16,304 nucleotides of DNA. It comes from Alphaproteobacteria bacterium. Lineage in GTDB: Bacteria > Pseudomonadota > Alphaproteobacteria > Micropepsales > Micropepsaceae. Every line of letters begins with the position of its first letter. Position 1 is the stretch's first letter. Of the stretch, positions 1-6,276 are shown piece by piece. The DNA is taken from the NCBI GenBank assembly GCA_025935155.1, contig JAICVV010000010.1:1-16304 (forward strand), given 5' to 3'. The notes under the pieces are model-generated. The model did not search any database. It had not been told where the DNA came from and was given only the letters and a program-made list of their open reading frames with translations. The translations under genes were made by a program, and so were the position numbers.

Positions 1-51
1 GAAGGTTCTCTGCACAGCTCCCGTCCGCGCCCCGTACACCGCGATACTCAT
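1..51 (-). CDS. Possible 5' end of a leftward gene, cut by the window edge
   Basis: An ATG at 51-49 opens a leftward reading frame that stays open to the window edge (17 codons, beginning MSIAVYGARTGAV). A GAGGAC purine stretch lies about seven bases upstream of it (59-64), which is acceptable as a ribosome binding site. The gene would follow the small membrane protein gene on the same strand. Too little is visible to name a family. It could equally be chance, because a rightward frame (2-118) is also open across the same edge. Confidence 0.3.
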   Translation of the reverse strand, partial: MSIAVYGARTGAVQRTF

Positions 52-193
52 CAGACTAGTCCTCGAATCATGGCGGCCATTTGACGCCGCGAGGACCAGA
101 CTACCTAATGTCCGTTAAGAAATGGGTGCCGGCAGGCGATGTTTCCACGACGCCGCACAAATGCGCCGTTTTTCCGTTACCGCAAGCCAAAGA

Positions 194-544
194 TCAGAAA
201 AATGGCCGGGATTCGATGGCCCGAATCAGCCCCTTGATCGTCCGGTAAAGGAACCACACCATAACGCCGATCAGGATCGGGATGCCCACGAATACGAAGC
301 ATAGCGGAATCGCGACCGCCGCGATAACCAGCGAAACCCAGAACGTCTCGATCAGATTGCGAAAATGGGATTCCCAGACCGTGCCGTGAGCTTCGCTTCG
401 CTGCACATAGGCAAGGACGAGCGCCACGATGGTGGCGATATGGACCGTAGGCCAGCCGATCAGGAATAACCCGTAGCACAGGATCGCTGTGCCTCTGAGG
501 CTCTCCTCGCTGCGAACCGGTTGTGCCTGGGTGACGTCGGCCAT
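194..544 (-). CDS. Small integral membrane protein, COG3671/DUF4870-like
   Basis: A 116-residue protein with hydrophobic stretches at about 20-48 and 66-100, so two to four membrane segments, and short polar ends. The segment SHFRNLIETFW (about residues 59-69) resembles the conserved H-F-x-x-x-x-x-TFW stretch of the COG3671/DUF4870 group of small predicted membrane proteins. These have no established function. The ATG at 544 is preferred over the GTG at 553 because AGGTGA sits five bases before it. The gene lies 58 bases downstream of the molybdoenzyme gene on the same strand and may be read from the same transcript, but a role in that system is not shown. Confidence 0.75.
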   Translation of the reverse strand: MADVTQAQPVRSEESLRGTAILCYGLFLIGWPTVHIATIVALVLAYVQRSEAHGTVWESHFRNLIETFWVSLVIAAVAIPLCFVFVGIPILIGVMVWFLYRTIKGLIRAIESRPFF

Positions 545-602
545 GATCTTCACCTATCCGATGCAAATGTGGGAACCGCCCGAAGCGGCGTCAAGCATCC
601 AG

Positions 603-1382
603 TCAGATGCCAGCATACCAATTGTATCCCTGATCTTCCCAATAGCCGCCCTTTCCCCCACCGATATGCGCGAAGCTCTCCAGCAGCTCGAGGCGCTCGA
701 CGTATTTGGCCATCTTATAGCCCAGCTGCCGCTCCGCCCTGAGGCGTACGGGCGCGCCATAGGGAACGGGCAGCGGCTTGCCGTTCAGATCGTAGGCGAG
801 GAGCGTTTGCGGGTGCGTGGCTTCCAGCAGGTCGAGGCTTTCGTAGTAGAAGTCATCATCTGCCACGCCGTCATTGTCCGTATCGCTCATCGGATCGGCG
901 CAATGGAAGACGCAATATCGGGCGTTCGTCTTTGGCTTTGCCATCGCAAGTACAGTGCGCAACGGCACGCCTGTCCATTCCCCGATGCACGACCAGCCTT
1001 CAACGCAATCGTGCCGCGTAATCTGGGTGCGCGAGGGCAGCTTGCGAAGATCGGCAAGCGTCAGCGTCAGCGGATGCTCAACCAGCCCATCCACTTTCAC
1101 TTCCCAATAGGCAAACCCTTCCTTCACATGTTGTTGGTAATCGTCCGTCGGCGGATTGATAGTGCCGTTGGCGCGGAACACCGGCGCGATGTCTGCTTTG
1201 CTGTATTCCCTGGCAAGCGCATGGCGGCCGACGAACAAGCGCTGCGCGCGGCGGGTCAGCCCTTCGGCGGTGTACAGCACGTTCTGCACCCATTGCGTTT
1301 GCGAGACTGGCTTGCAAGCTGAAAGCGTGAGGGCCCCTGCTGCTGCCGCAGCACCACGCAGAAGATTGCGGCGGTCAGGCAT
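603..1382 (-). CDS. Periplasmic molybdopterin-dependent oxidoreductase, sulfite oxidase fold
   Basis: A 259-residue protein. The N terminus has a Tat signal (RRNLLRG at 4-10, then an Ala-rich hydrophobic run) ending in LSAC with Cys23, so it may be an exported lipoprotein. The molybdopterin-binding domain follows. DCVEGWSC at 125-132 carries the probable molybdenum-ligand Cys126, and RAERQLGYK (215-223) matches the Arg/Gly-Tyr-Lys stretch of the sulfite oxidase/MsrP superfamily. An acidic insertion DTDNDGVADDD (167-177) resembles a calcium loop. The substrate cannot be read; S- or N-oxide reduction and sulfite oxidation are options. The start ATG overlaps the cytochrome b stop by eight bases (ATGCCTGA), which suggests translational coupling and a joint quinone-linked complex. 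It resembles MsrP (YedY) in layout but has a different membrane partner. Confidence 0.88.
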   Translation of the reverse strand: MPDRRNLLRGAAAAAGALTLSACKPVSQTQWVQNVLYTAEGLTRRAQRLFVGRHALAREYSKADIAPVFRANGTINPPTDDYQQHVKEGFAYWEVKVDGLVEHPLTLTLADLRKLPSRTQITRHDCVEGWSCIGEWTGVPLRTVLAMAKPKTNARYCVFHCADPMSDTDNDGVADDDFYYESLDLLEATHPQTLLAYDLNGKPLPVPYGAPVRLRAERQLGYKMAKYVERLELLESFAHIGGGKGGYWEDQGYNWYAGI

Positions 1383-2292
1383 GCGCGCCTCCGTCCCGTT
1401 CGATCTCATAACGGCCAGTGATCATGGAGCGGAGATTGTTCCAGGTGCCGGACAGCACGACCATGAGGATGTGGACAACGAAGAAACCCACGAACGAGAA
1501 GGCGCAGATAAAGTGAATGGTGCGCGCGCTCTGCCGCCCATCGAAGAGCCATGGGAGAAATGGAAACGCGGCGTCCATCGTGGGTGACATGGTGAGTCCG
1601 GTCAGTACCACCAATGGACCCAGAACGAAGATGACCGTGAAGTAAGCAAGTTTCTGCAGGGCGTTGTAACGTTTCGCGGCATCGCCTTTCGGGAATTGCA
1701 GCTTGAGATGCTCCACGATCTCGTGCGGCAGGTTGCGCAGATCATGCGCATTCGGCGCGAGATCGCGGATATGGCCGCGCGCAAACGCATAGATGGCGAA
1801 CAGCACGCCGTTAATGACAAACAGCCAGGCAAAAAAGAAGTGCCACACGCGGCCCATCGCCAGCCATTGCGGCCCGGGCAACGTTGCCCAGGCGGGGAAG
1901 CCGCGCGCCACCATGAAGCCATCCAGCCTGGAGGCGCCAAGCACGCCGGTGGTGTCGAAGTGCCAGGGCCCGATCTGCGTCACACCGCTCACCACCTGAC
2001 CGGCATTATTCTGCATGGCAAAAAGCGACAGCAGCGGGTGAGTGAAATTCGACTGGGGGCCCCAGTAAAGCGCCGGATGCGCGTTGAAGATTTGCAGCCC
2101 GCTCATCAGCATGACGAGCAAGATACCCGCGTTCAGCCAGTGCGCGATCCGGACGAAAATTGTGTGACGGTAGAAAGGGATGCGCGGCTCGCCTGGTTTG
2201 GCTCCGGCCCCATAAAGAATGAAGCCCGCCAACCGCGACGAGGCCAAAAATCCTTTTTGCGCCGGTTCCGGCGGCGCTTCGGTAACCGCCAT
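1375..2292 (-). CDS. Membrane cytochrome b (b561/Ni-Fe hydrogenase b-type family)
   Basis: A 305-residue four-helix membrane protein with segments at about 47-69, 147-170, 212-232 and 258-281. His51 (RIAHWLNAG), His151 (VWHFFFAW), His260 and His274 (HFICAF...VVHILM) lie in the helices and are the likely axial ligands of two b haems. This is the usual pattern in PF01292 cytochromes that link quinones to periplasmic redox enzymes. A soluble loop of about 75 residues lies between helices 1 and 2. The frame stays open far upstream of this ATG, but the upstream part has no cytochrome features and runs antisense to two exported-protein genes. The ATG at 2292 with GGAAG just ahead is therefore taken. 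It is the first gene of the leftward pair with the molybdoenzyme and is its probable electron partner. Confidence 0.88.
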   Translation of the reverse strand: MAVTEAPPEPAQKGFLASSRLAGFILYGAGAKPGEPRIPFYRHTIFVRIAHWLNAGILLVMLMSGLQIFNAHPALYWGPQSNFTHPLLSLFAMQNNAGQVVSGVTQIGPWHFDTTGVLGASRLDGFMVARGFPAWATLPGPQWLAMGRVWHFFFAWLFVINGVLFAIYAFARGHIRDLAPNAHDLRNLPHEIVEHLKLQFPKGDAAKRYNALQKLAYFTVIFVLGPLVVLTGLTMSPTMDAAFPFLPWLFDGRQSARTIHFICAFSFVGFFVVHILMVVLSGTWNNLRSMITGRYEIERDGGAHA

Positions 2293-2433
2293 TCTTCCGT
2301 CCTGGTGGAGGATGCCGCGTCCGCTATATGCGAAGCCGGTCACCTCTCTGCCATGCTGCGCGCCCAGTATGGCATTGACAAGCGCGTGAGCCGCGCGCCC
2401 CAATCGCCCTGGGACAGGTCGGGGAGGACTAGA
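2293..2433. promoter_or_regulatory. Divergent intergenic region
   Basis: These 141 bases separate the leftward cytochrome b/molybdoenzyme pair from the rightward exported-protein genes and must hold promoters for both directions. GGGGAGG at 2421-2427 is the ribosome binding site for the rightward gene. I see no confident -35/-10 pair or operator. Confidence 0.4.
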
Positions 2434-2832
2434 ATGTCCGCATTCCGTTATGCCTTTGCGGCAGCCATCGGCACTGCTGCCGCATTCATTTTCGCCGGGC
2501 CCGCACTTGCGGATGCCAGTTCGGAAACCGTCACCGCGAGCACACATGCCGAGCTGGCAGCCAATGCCGGCGATCTCGACGGAGTCCACACGCATCTGCA
2601 TCACACGCTCAACTGTCTTGTCGGGCCGGGCGGCAACGGTTTCGATGCGAAAGAATTGAATCCCTGTGCGCAGAGCGGACACGGCGCAATTCCCGATACG
2701 GCGGACGCCGCCAAAAAGGCCTCGCTGGAATCTGCGGCCGGCAAGGCCCGGGCAGGGCTTGCCTCCAACAATGTGAAGGAAGCGCGTGCCGACGCCTCCG
2801 CCGCCGCTTCGCTTCTGAAAAGCGGCAAATAA
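2434..2832 (+). CDS. Small exported protein with His cluster and two cysteines
   Basis: A 132-residue protein with a clear Sec signal peptide (residues 1-26, ending AGPALA before Asp27). The mature part has a compact core, HTHLHHTLNC at 52-61 followed by a second Cys78 and His83. The His cluster and the Cys pair suggest metal binding, or a disulfide-stabilised small domain. The C-terminal third (about 90-132) is an Ala/Lys/Ser-rich helix. A strong GGGGAGG lies six bases before the ATG. I recognise the core as recurring in hypothetical exported proteins of alphaproteobacteria, but no function is known to me. It is divergent from the molybdoenzyme module and 36 bases before the SYLF gene, so it probably shares a transcript with the latter. 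Confidence 0.8.
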   Translation: MSAFRYAFAAAIGTAAAFIFAGPALADASSETVTASTHAELAANAGDLDGVHTHLHHTLNCLVGPGGNGFDAKELNPCAQSGHGAIPDTADAAKKASLESAAGKARAGLASNNVKEARADASAAASLLKSGK

Positions 2833-2868
2833 CGCTGCACGCCCAAAACAACCAATGGAAGGTGGATT

Positions 2869-3543
2869 ATGAAGAGATTGGCAAATCTGATTGCAGCGGT
2901 GGCGATCGCTGCCGGCCTTATCGGTTTCGGCTCTGCGGCGCGCGCGGCGGACGAAGCAACCGTTCTGGCAAACGCCAATGCAACCGTGTTGAACCTCACG
3001 CGAGATCCCGTGTTCGCCAATGCGCGCGCGACCCTGCGCAATGCACGCGCCGTGCTGATCGTGCCGAACCTCGTAAAAGGCGGCTTCATCTTCGGTGCCG
3101 AGGGCGGCGAAGGCGTTTTGCTGGCGCGCACGCGGCGCGGCTGGAGCCAGCCTGCCTTCTACACGCTCGCTTCGGCGTCTTTTGGCCTGCAGATCGGGCT
3201 TCAGCAGGCGCAGCTCATCATGTTCATCATGAGTGATCGGGCACTGCGCGGCATCGAGCAGGGCAAGGTGAAGCTGGGCGCAGGCGCGGGCCTCACGGTG
3301 ATCACCCTGGGCGCCTCTGCCGAAGCGGCTACGCCGGTTAATCTCGCCGGCGACATCATCGTGTGGGCCGTTTCGAAAGGCGCCTATGGCGGCCTGACGT
3401 TCAACGGTTCGGTGGTCGCACCACAAAGGGACGGCAACGCCGCGTTCTATGGGCGGCCTGTGACCGTGAACGACATTCTGACCGGCCGGGTCAGCAATCC
3501 GTCCACGGCGGCCCTGCGCGCCAATCTCGCCAGAGCCTGGTAG
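2869..3543 (+). CDS. Exported SYLF/YSC84-domain lipid-binding protein
   Basis: A 224-residue protein with a signal peptide (1-27, ending AARAA). It is followed by a SYLF (Ysc84, PF04366) domain over nearly the whole mature chain: NARAVLIVPNLVKGGFIFGAEGGEG at about 58-82, GLQIGLQQAQLIMFIMS at 107-123, and GAGAGLTV... with SKGAYGGLTFNGS near the C terminus. SYLF domains bind lipids in eukaryotes; the bacterial exported versions are thought to act at the envelope and are poorly studied. The order and length (about 200 residues after the signal) are typical. GGAAGGTGG at 2857-2865 precedes the ATG. It probably shares a transcript with the small exported His/Cys protein just upstream. Confidence 0.92.
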   Translation: MKRLANLIAAVAIAAGLIGFGSAARAADEATVLANANATVLNLTRDPVFANARATLRNARAVLIVPNLVKGGFIFGAEGGEGVLLARTRRGWSQPAFYTLASASFGLQIGLQQAQLIMFIMSDRALRGIEQGKVKLGAGAGLTVITLGASAEAATPVNLAGDIIVWAVSKGAYGGLTFNGSVVAPQRDGNAAFYGRPVTVNDILTGRVSNPSTAALRANLARAW

Positions 3544-3648
3544 GGCGGCACTCCGGGAGATTATTGGCTCTTCACGGAGTTGTGGCCTTATTTGGCACCT
3601 CCTTTAAGCCTTTGATCGGGCGACAAAATCGCCTTGAGGTTGTTTTGT

Positions 3649-3681
3649 GGAAATTGGGAATGGTCCCCCTTCCCAATTTCC
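3649..3681. repeat. 12-base inverted repeat, possible hairpin
   Basis: GGAAATTGGGAA (3649-3660) and TTCCCAATTTCC (3670-3681) are perfect reverse complements around a nine-base loop. No T tract follows on either strand, so an ordinary intrinsic terminator is unlikely. It sits 106 bases after the SYLF stop and is directly followed by a second, G+C-rich hairpin, so the two look like parts of one repeat unit. Confidence 0.7.
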
Positions 3682-3690
3682 CGCGATGCT

Positions 3691-3710
3691 CCTCCCCCGC
3701 TTTGCGGGAG
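3691..3710. repeat. G+C-rich hairpin of the dispersed CTCCCCCGC type
   Basis: CTCCCCCGC, a TTT loop and GCGGGAG form a stem with a two-base bulge. The same CCTCCCCCG/CGGGGGAGG stem recurs at 6556-6579 and 7147-7168. Also shared is the 11-base string ATGGTCCCCCT, at 3660-3670 and at 6548-6558. Confidence 0.6.
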
Positions 3711-3942
3711 ATCAGCCCGGCCGTGATGAACGGGTCGCAATAATTGTTTTGCAAAACAGGGAGGGGACGTATCCCTGCCCACATCGGGACATGCTGTGGT
3801 CCGGCGGAGGCCGATGCATTTGAACTCAAGAATTTTGCGAAATTTCATCATCGACATTGCCAAAACAGTTCCCAGTCCAATTCACTATCGTACCATATTT
3901 GTTCTAGTACTCAAGGCACGATGCGCGATTTAGTGGGCGCAA

Positions 3943-3971
3943 TTGACCGTCGGACGGCGACAATGTAGAAA
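3943..3971 (+). promoter_or_regulatory. Predicted sigma-70 promoter of the Phd/PIN toxin-antitoxin operon
   Basis: TTGACC (3943-3948, five of six matches to the consensus) and TAGAAA (3966-3971, four of six) are separated by exactly 17 bases. The expected start is near 3978, giving a leader of about 16 bases before the antitoxin ATG at 3994. Confidence 0.55.
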
Positions 3972-3982
3972 CATAACTACAT
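3963..3982 (+). promoter_or_regulatory. Probable autorepression operator of the toxin-antitoxin operon
   Basis: ATGTAG (3963-3968) and CTACAT (3977-3982) are perfect inverted copies eight bases apart. They cover the -10 element and the expected transcription start. Phd-family antitoxins are known to bind palindromes over their own promoter, so this is the expected site for repression by the antitoxin or the toxin-antitoxin complex. Confidence 0.6.
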
Positions 3983-3993
3983 AGAAAGAAAAC

Positions 3994-4248
3994 ATGCCCA
4001 TCACCACCCTCACCAGCCGCGCCTTCAATCAGGACACCAGCCGCGCGAAAAAGGCGGCGGAGAACGGCCCCGTATTCATCACCGACCGCGGCCGGCCCGC
4101 GCATGTGCTGATGACCATCGAAGAATACCGGCGCCTCGCCAAGCCTCGACAAAGTATCGCCGACGCCTTGGCGATGCCGGGAAGTGAGGACATCGAATTC
4201 GATCCGCCGCGCCTTGAGATCAAAATCCGCCCCGCTGACCTCAGTTGA
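3994..4248 (+). CDS. Phd/YefM-family antitoxin
   Basis: An 84-residue protein. The N-terminal Phd fold (about 1-50) shows the familiar FNQDTSRAKKAAENGPVFITDRGRPAHVLMTIEEYRRL pattern: a DNA-binding dimer part with GPVFITDRGRPAHVLM at 25-40 as the signature strand-turn-strand. The C-terminal tail (about 51-84) is acidic and proline-containing and would wrap the toxin. It neutralises the toxin encoded next to it and should repress its own promoter. The stop codon overlaps the toxin start by one base (TGATG), as is typical for such pairs. The ribosome binding site is weak (AGAAAGA). Confidence 0.93.
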   Translation: MPITTLTSRAFNQDTSRAKKAAENGPVFITDRGRPAHVLMTIEEYRRLAKPRQSIADALAMPGSEDIEFDPPRLEIKIRPADLS

Positions 4249-4673
4249 TGTTCCTGCTGGACACAAACGTGGTGTCCGAGCTGCGCAAGGTGCGCAGCGG
4301 GAAAGCGAATGTGCATGTCACGCGTTGGACGGACGCGGTCGAGGCATTCCAGCTCTACATTTCGGCGATCACGCTGCTGGAATTGGAATTGGGCGTTCTG
4401 CTGCTGGAGCGTTACGACACGCGTCAAGGCCGCATCATGCGAAGCTGGTTAGAGGATCATGTGCGGCCTGAATTCCAGGATCGCACATTGCCCGTCGACA
4501 CCGCTGTGGCGCTGCGTTGCGCGCCGCTGCACGTGCCCGATCCGAAGCCCGAACGCGACGCGCTGATTGCGGCCACCGCGCTGGTGCATGGGCTGACAAT
4601 GGTAACGCGGAATGTGGAGGACTTCGCCGCCACCGGCGTCCGCCTGCTCAACCCGTGGGAAGCAAACGGCTGA
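4248..4673 (+). CDS. PIN-domain ribonuclease toxin (VapC/FitB type)
   Basis: A 141-residue PIN domain of usual length. The acidic metal-binding residues are in place: Asp5 in FLLDTNVVSELRK, Glu45 in ITLLELELG, Asp104 in RDALIAATALVHGLTMVTRN, and Asp125 in VEDF. LLDTNVVSELRK at the start resembles FitB/VapC toxins, which cut RNA (often tRNA) with Mg2+ when the antitoxin is lost. All catalytic positions are present, so the toxin is probably active. The ATG at 4248 shares a base with the antitoxin stop; the TTG at 4245 is not preferred. The next gene starts 11 bases after the stop, so it may be read from the same promoter. Confidence 0.93.
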   Translation: MFLLDTNVVSELRKVRSGKANVHVTRWTDAVEAFQLYISAITLLELELGVLLLERYDTRQGRIMRSWLEDHVRPEFQDRTLPVDTAVALRCAPLHVPDPKPERDALIAATALVHGLTMVTRNVEDFAATGVRLLNPWEANG

Positions 4674-4684
4674 ACGAGACCGGG

Positions 4685-5431
4685 ATGATGGATTATTCTC
4701 TCGGATGGAGACAGGAAATGCGCCGCGTTTTGACCGACCACAGGAAAGTTGGCTCGAAACTGATCACACCGTTCAATTATCTACTCAACAACCAGCATGA
4801 CATCTCTTGGACGCGCGAAATTATACCCGAACTAGTCGCGACAGCCCTCATCCAATTCGAGCATGGCGAGAAACATGGTGTTAAGCTTGTAACGGCACTT
4901 GCGCGTGCTGCGCGGATCGCCACAAAAGGTCGTGAAACCGCCGCATTTGATAGGCTAAGCGACTTTTTCGCTCTAACAGAAACTGATCGTGCAAACATCC
5001 AGCGTTCGCTCGAAGACGGCGGCACGCTTGACCTCATTCGGAGAGCGTTGTCGCCTCTCACGTCACTTTATCCAGACTGCGCTCTAGCATTTTTGAGAAA
5101 TACAAGTGGCTCAAAAGAAGAGCATTTGCGAGTCATGAAAAACACGGTGGTACGATTGCTTGATCGCCTAAGTCGCGAGGCCACGATGGTTCAAGCGACC
5201 GCAATTTGGCTGATGTTTGATGCCGAAAAGCTCAAAGTGGCCGCGGACTTGGCATTAGCAAAATTTCCCGAAATTGAGCGCTACCCGGACACAGAACTCT
5301 CACAACAAATTGCTTCGGGCGTCCGAGCCATGATCACAGGAATACATGGCTCATCCAGAAGTGCGTGGCCTAACGACTTCTGGACTCGCGGGTGGGAAAT
5401 TGATGATTGCCGAGTGCAAGATGACAGATGA
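4685..5431 (+). CDS. Unrecognised helical protein, partner of the DUF5677 gene
   Basis: A 248-residue soluble protein with no signal peptide or membrane segment. The sequence is almost all amphipathic helix (for example 43-60, 64-88, 102-126, 145-172, 180-197) and ends in a Trp-rich tail (AWPNDFWTRGWEIDDC at about 227-242). I do not recognise a named domain, although I have the impression that similar proteins stand next to DUF5677 genes elsewhere; that needs a search. The start is uncertain: ATG at 4685 or 4688, or ATG at 4718, which has AGGA directly before it. The gene overlaps the next one and begins 11 bases after the PIN toxin. Its DNA is visibly richer in A+T than the flanking genes, with more ATA/TTA-type codons, which suggests transfer. 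Confidence 0.8.
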   Translation: MMDYSLGWRQEMRRVLTDHRKVGSKLITPFNYLLNNQHDISWTREIIPELVATALIQFEHGEKHGVKLVTALARAARIATKGRETAAFDRLSDFFALTETDRANIQRSLEDGGTLDLIRRALSPLTSLYPDCALAFLRNTSGSKEEHLRVMKNTVVRLLDRLSREATMVQATAIWLMFDAEKLKVAADLALAKFPEIERYPDTELSQQIASGVRAMITGIHGSSRSAWPNDFWTRGWEIDDCRVQDDR

Positions 5432-6230
5432 CGTATTCCTGAACCGTTTGCGGGAAATAGCGAAACGCTTTTGCGAAAGCGCCGCGAGAGAGTTCGCTCT
5501 TCGCATGACTGAATGGCGCTGCGACTTTTCTCAGAACGAGGTGCGGGAGGTCGTTGGCGGGCTTGTAGCACGGCAGGTTACATTGGCCCGTGAGGTGGTT
5601 GGGAACTCTTCCATCTGGAACGGTCACGTGGCTCCGATGCTCCTCAGATCAATGGCCGACGTTCACATTAACGTAGCATGGATACTTAGAGAACCAGTGA
5701 CACGCGCGAAGATGTTTGTCGCGCATGGCTTAGGACAAGCCAAACTACAACTCGAGCATCAGAAAGCAATTTCCGAAGAGAGCGGCAAAAGAAACTCCGA
5801 ACTTATAGAAGGGCTTGAGAGTTGGGTTAACGAACAGCGACTGCTGGATCTTACAAACGTCGAGTTGGGCAGTTGGTCTGAGTTGAATGCACGTAAAATG
5901 GCTGAAGAGGCAGGATGCTTGGAGTTCTATAATTTTGTGTACACCCCGTTTAGCACCTGCACGCATTCTACGTGGCCACATATTTCGGTTTACAATCTCA
6001 GTCAGTGCAAAAACGTGCTGCACGGATTTCACTCTGTGCCCGCTATAAAGGAAGTTGCCTTGGACCCCCATTACCCCTTTTTGGCCGGAAAATATATGCA
6101 GAAGACATTTGCGACATTCGATTCTTGGCTCGGCATCAGTATTCGCAAGCCGTCAGCCTTTTCCATTCTCGATACCACTCTTACGCAATTGTTTTCTGAT
6201 CAATCAGATTCGGCGGATTCGACGACATGA
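5403..6230 (+). CDS. DUF5677-like helical protein
   Basis: A 275-residue soluble, mostly helical protein. The stretch WNGHVAPMLLRSMADVHINVAWILREPVTRAKMF (about 72-105) and the following helix GLGQAKLQLEHQKAI resemble DUF5677 proteins, which have an Arg-rich/Trp-Ile helix pair of this kind. RSMADVH (82-88) fits the R-x4-6-H pattern of HEPN ribonucleases. The C-terminal half carries YNFVYTPFSTCTHSTWPHISV (about 186-206). The function is unknown; a role in phage defence or RNA cleavage is inference. ATG 5403 is chosen for GGTGGG six bases ahead; ATG 5421 is the alternative. Either start overlaps the upstream gene (29 or 11 bases), so the two are surely co-translated. The DNA is AT-richer than the surroundings. 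Confidence 0.75.
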   Translation: MIAECKMTDDVFLNRLREIAKRFCESAAREFALRMTEWRCDFSQNEVREVVGGLVARQVTLAREVVGNSSIWNGHVAPMLLRSMADVHINVAWILREPVTRAKMFVAHGLGQAKLQLEHQKAISEESGKRNSELIEGLESWVNEQRLLDLTNVELGSWSELNARKMAEEAGCLEFYNFVYTPFSTCTHSTWPHISVYNLSQCKNVLHGFHSVPAIKEVALDPHYPFLAGKYMQKTFATFDSWLGISIRKPSAFSILDTTLTQLFSDQSDSADSTT

Positions 6231-6234
6231 TACC

Positions 6235-6264
6235 AATTGCCGCTTAATACAAATTCCCGCTTAA
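6235..6264 (+). promoter_or_regulatory. Tandem 13-base direct repeat ahead of the lone antitoxin, possible operator
   Basis: AATTGCCGCTTAA (6235-6247) and AATTCCCGCTTAA (6252-6264) differ at one base and lie at a 17-base period. They fill most of the 46-base gap between the DUF5677 stop and the VapB-like ATG. Repeated sites in this position are common binding sites for AbrB-type antitoxins, so autoregulation is a reasonable inference. Confidence 0.5.
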
Positions 6265-6276
6265 AGAGCATGAATC

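Larger units (their letters stand above)
3544..3942. other. Palindrome-rich intergenic stretch, no gene supported
   Basis: About 400 bases between the SYLF gene and the antitoxin promoter. It contains GGCGA/TCGCC around 3619-3633, a 12-base inverted repeat at 3649-3681, a G+C-rich hairpin at 3691-3710 and the perfect palindrome GTTTTGCAAAAC at 3746-3757. Short frames open on both strands but lack ribosome binding sites and protein-like composition. The most likely content is a decayed MITE or REP-like cluster at the left border of the accessory block. Confidence 0.55.

Noticed and set aside
2293..3426. Upstream extension of the cytochrome b frame to 683 residues
   Set aside because: The extension is antisense to two well-supported exported-protein genes and shows no membrane or haem features. 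The long open frame is an effect of high G+C.
3572..3829. Leftward 85-residue frame in the gap before the antitoxin
   Set aside because: It runs through the inverted repeats, has no ribosome binding site and no protein-like composition. It is best explained as repeat sequence.
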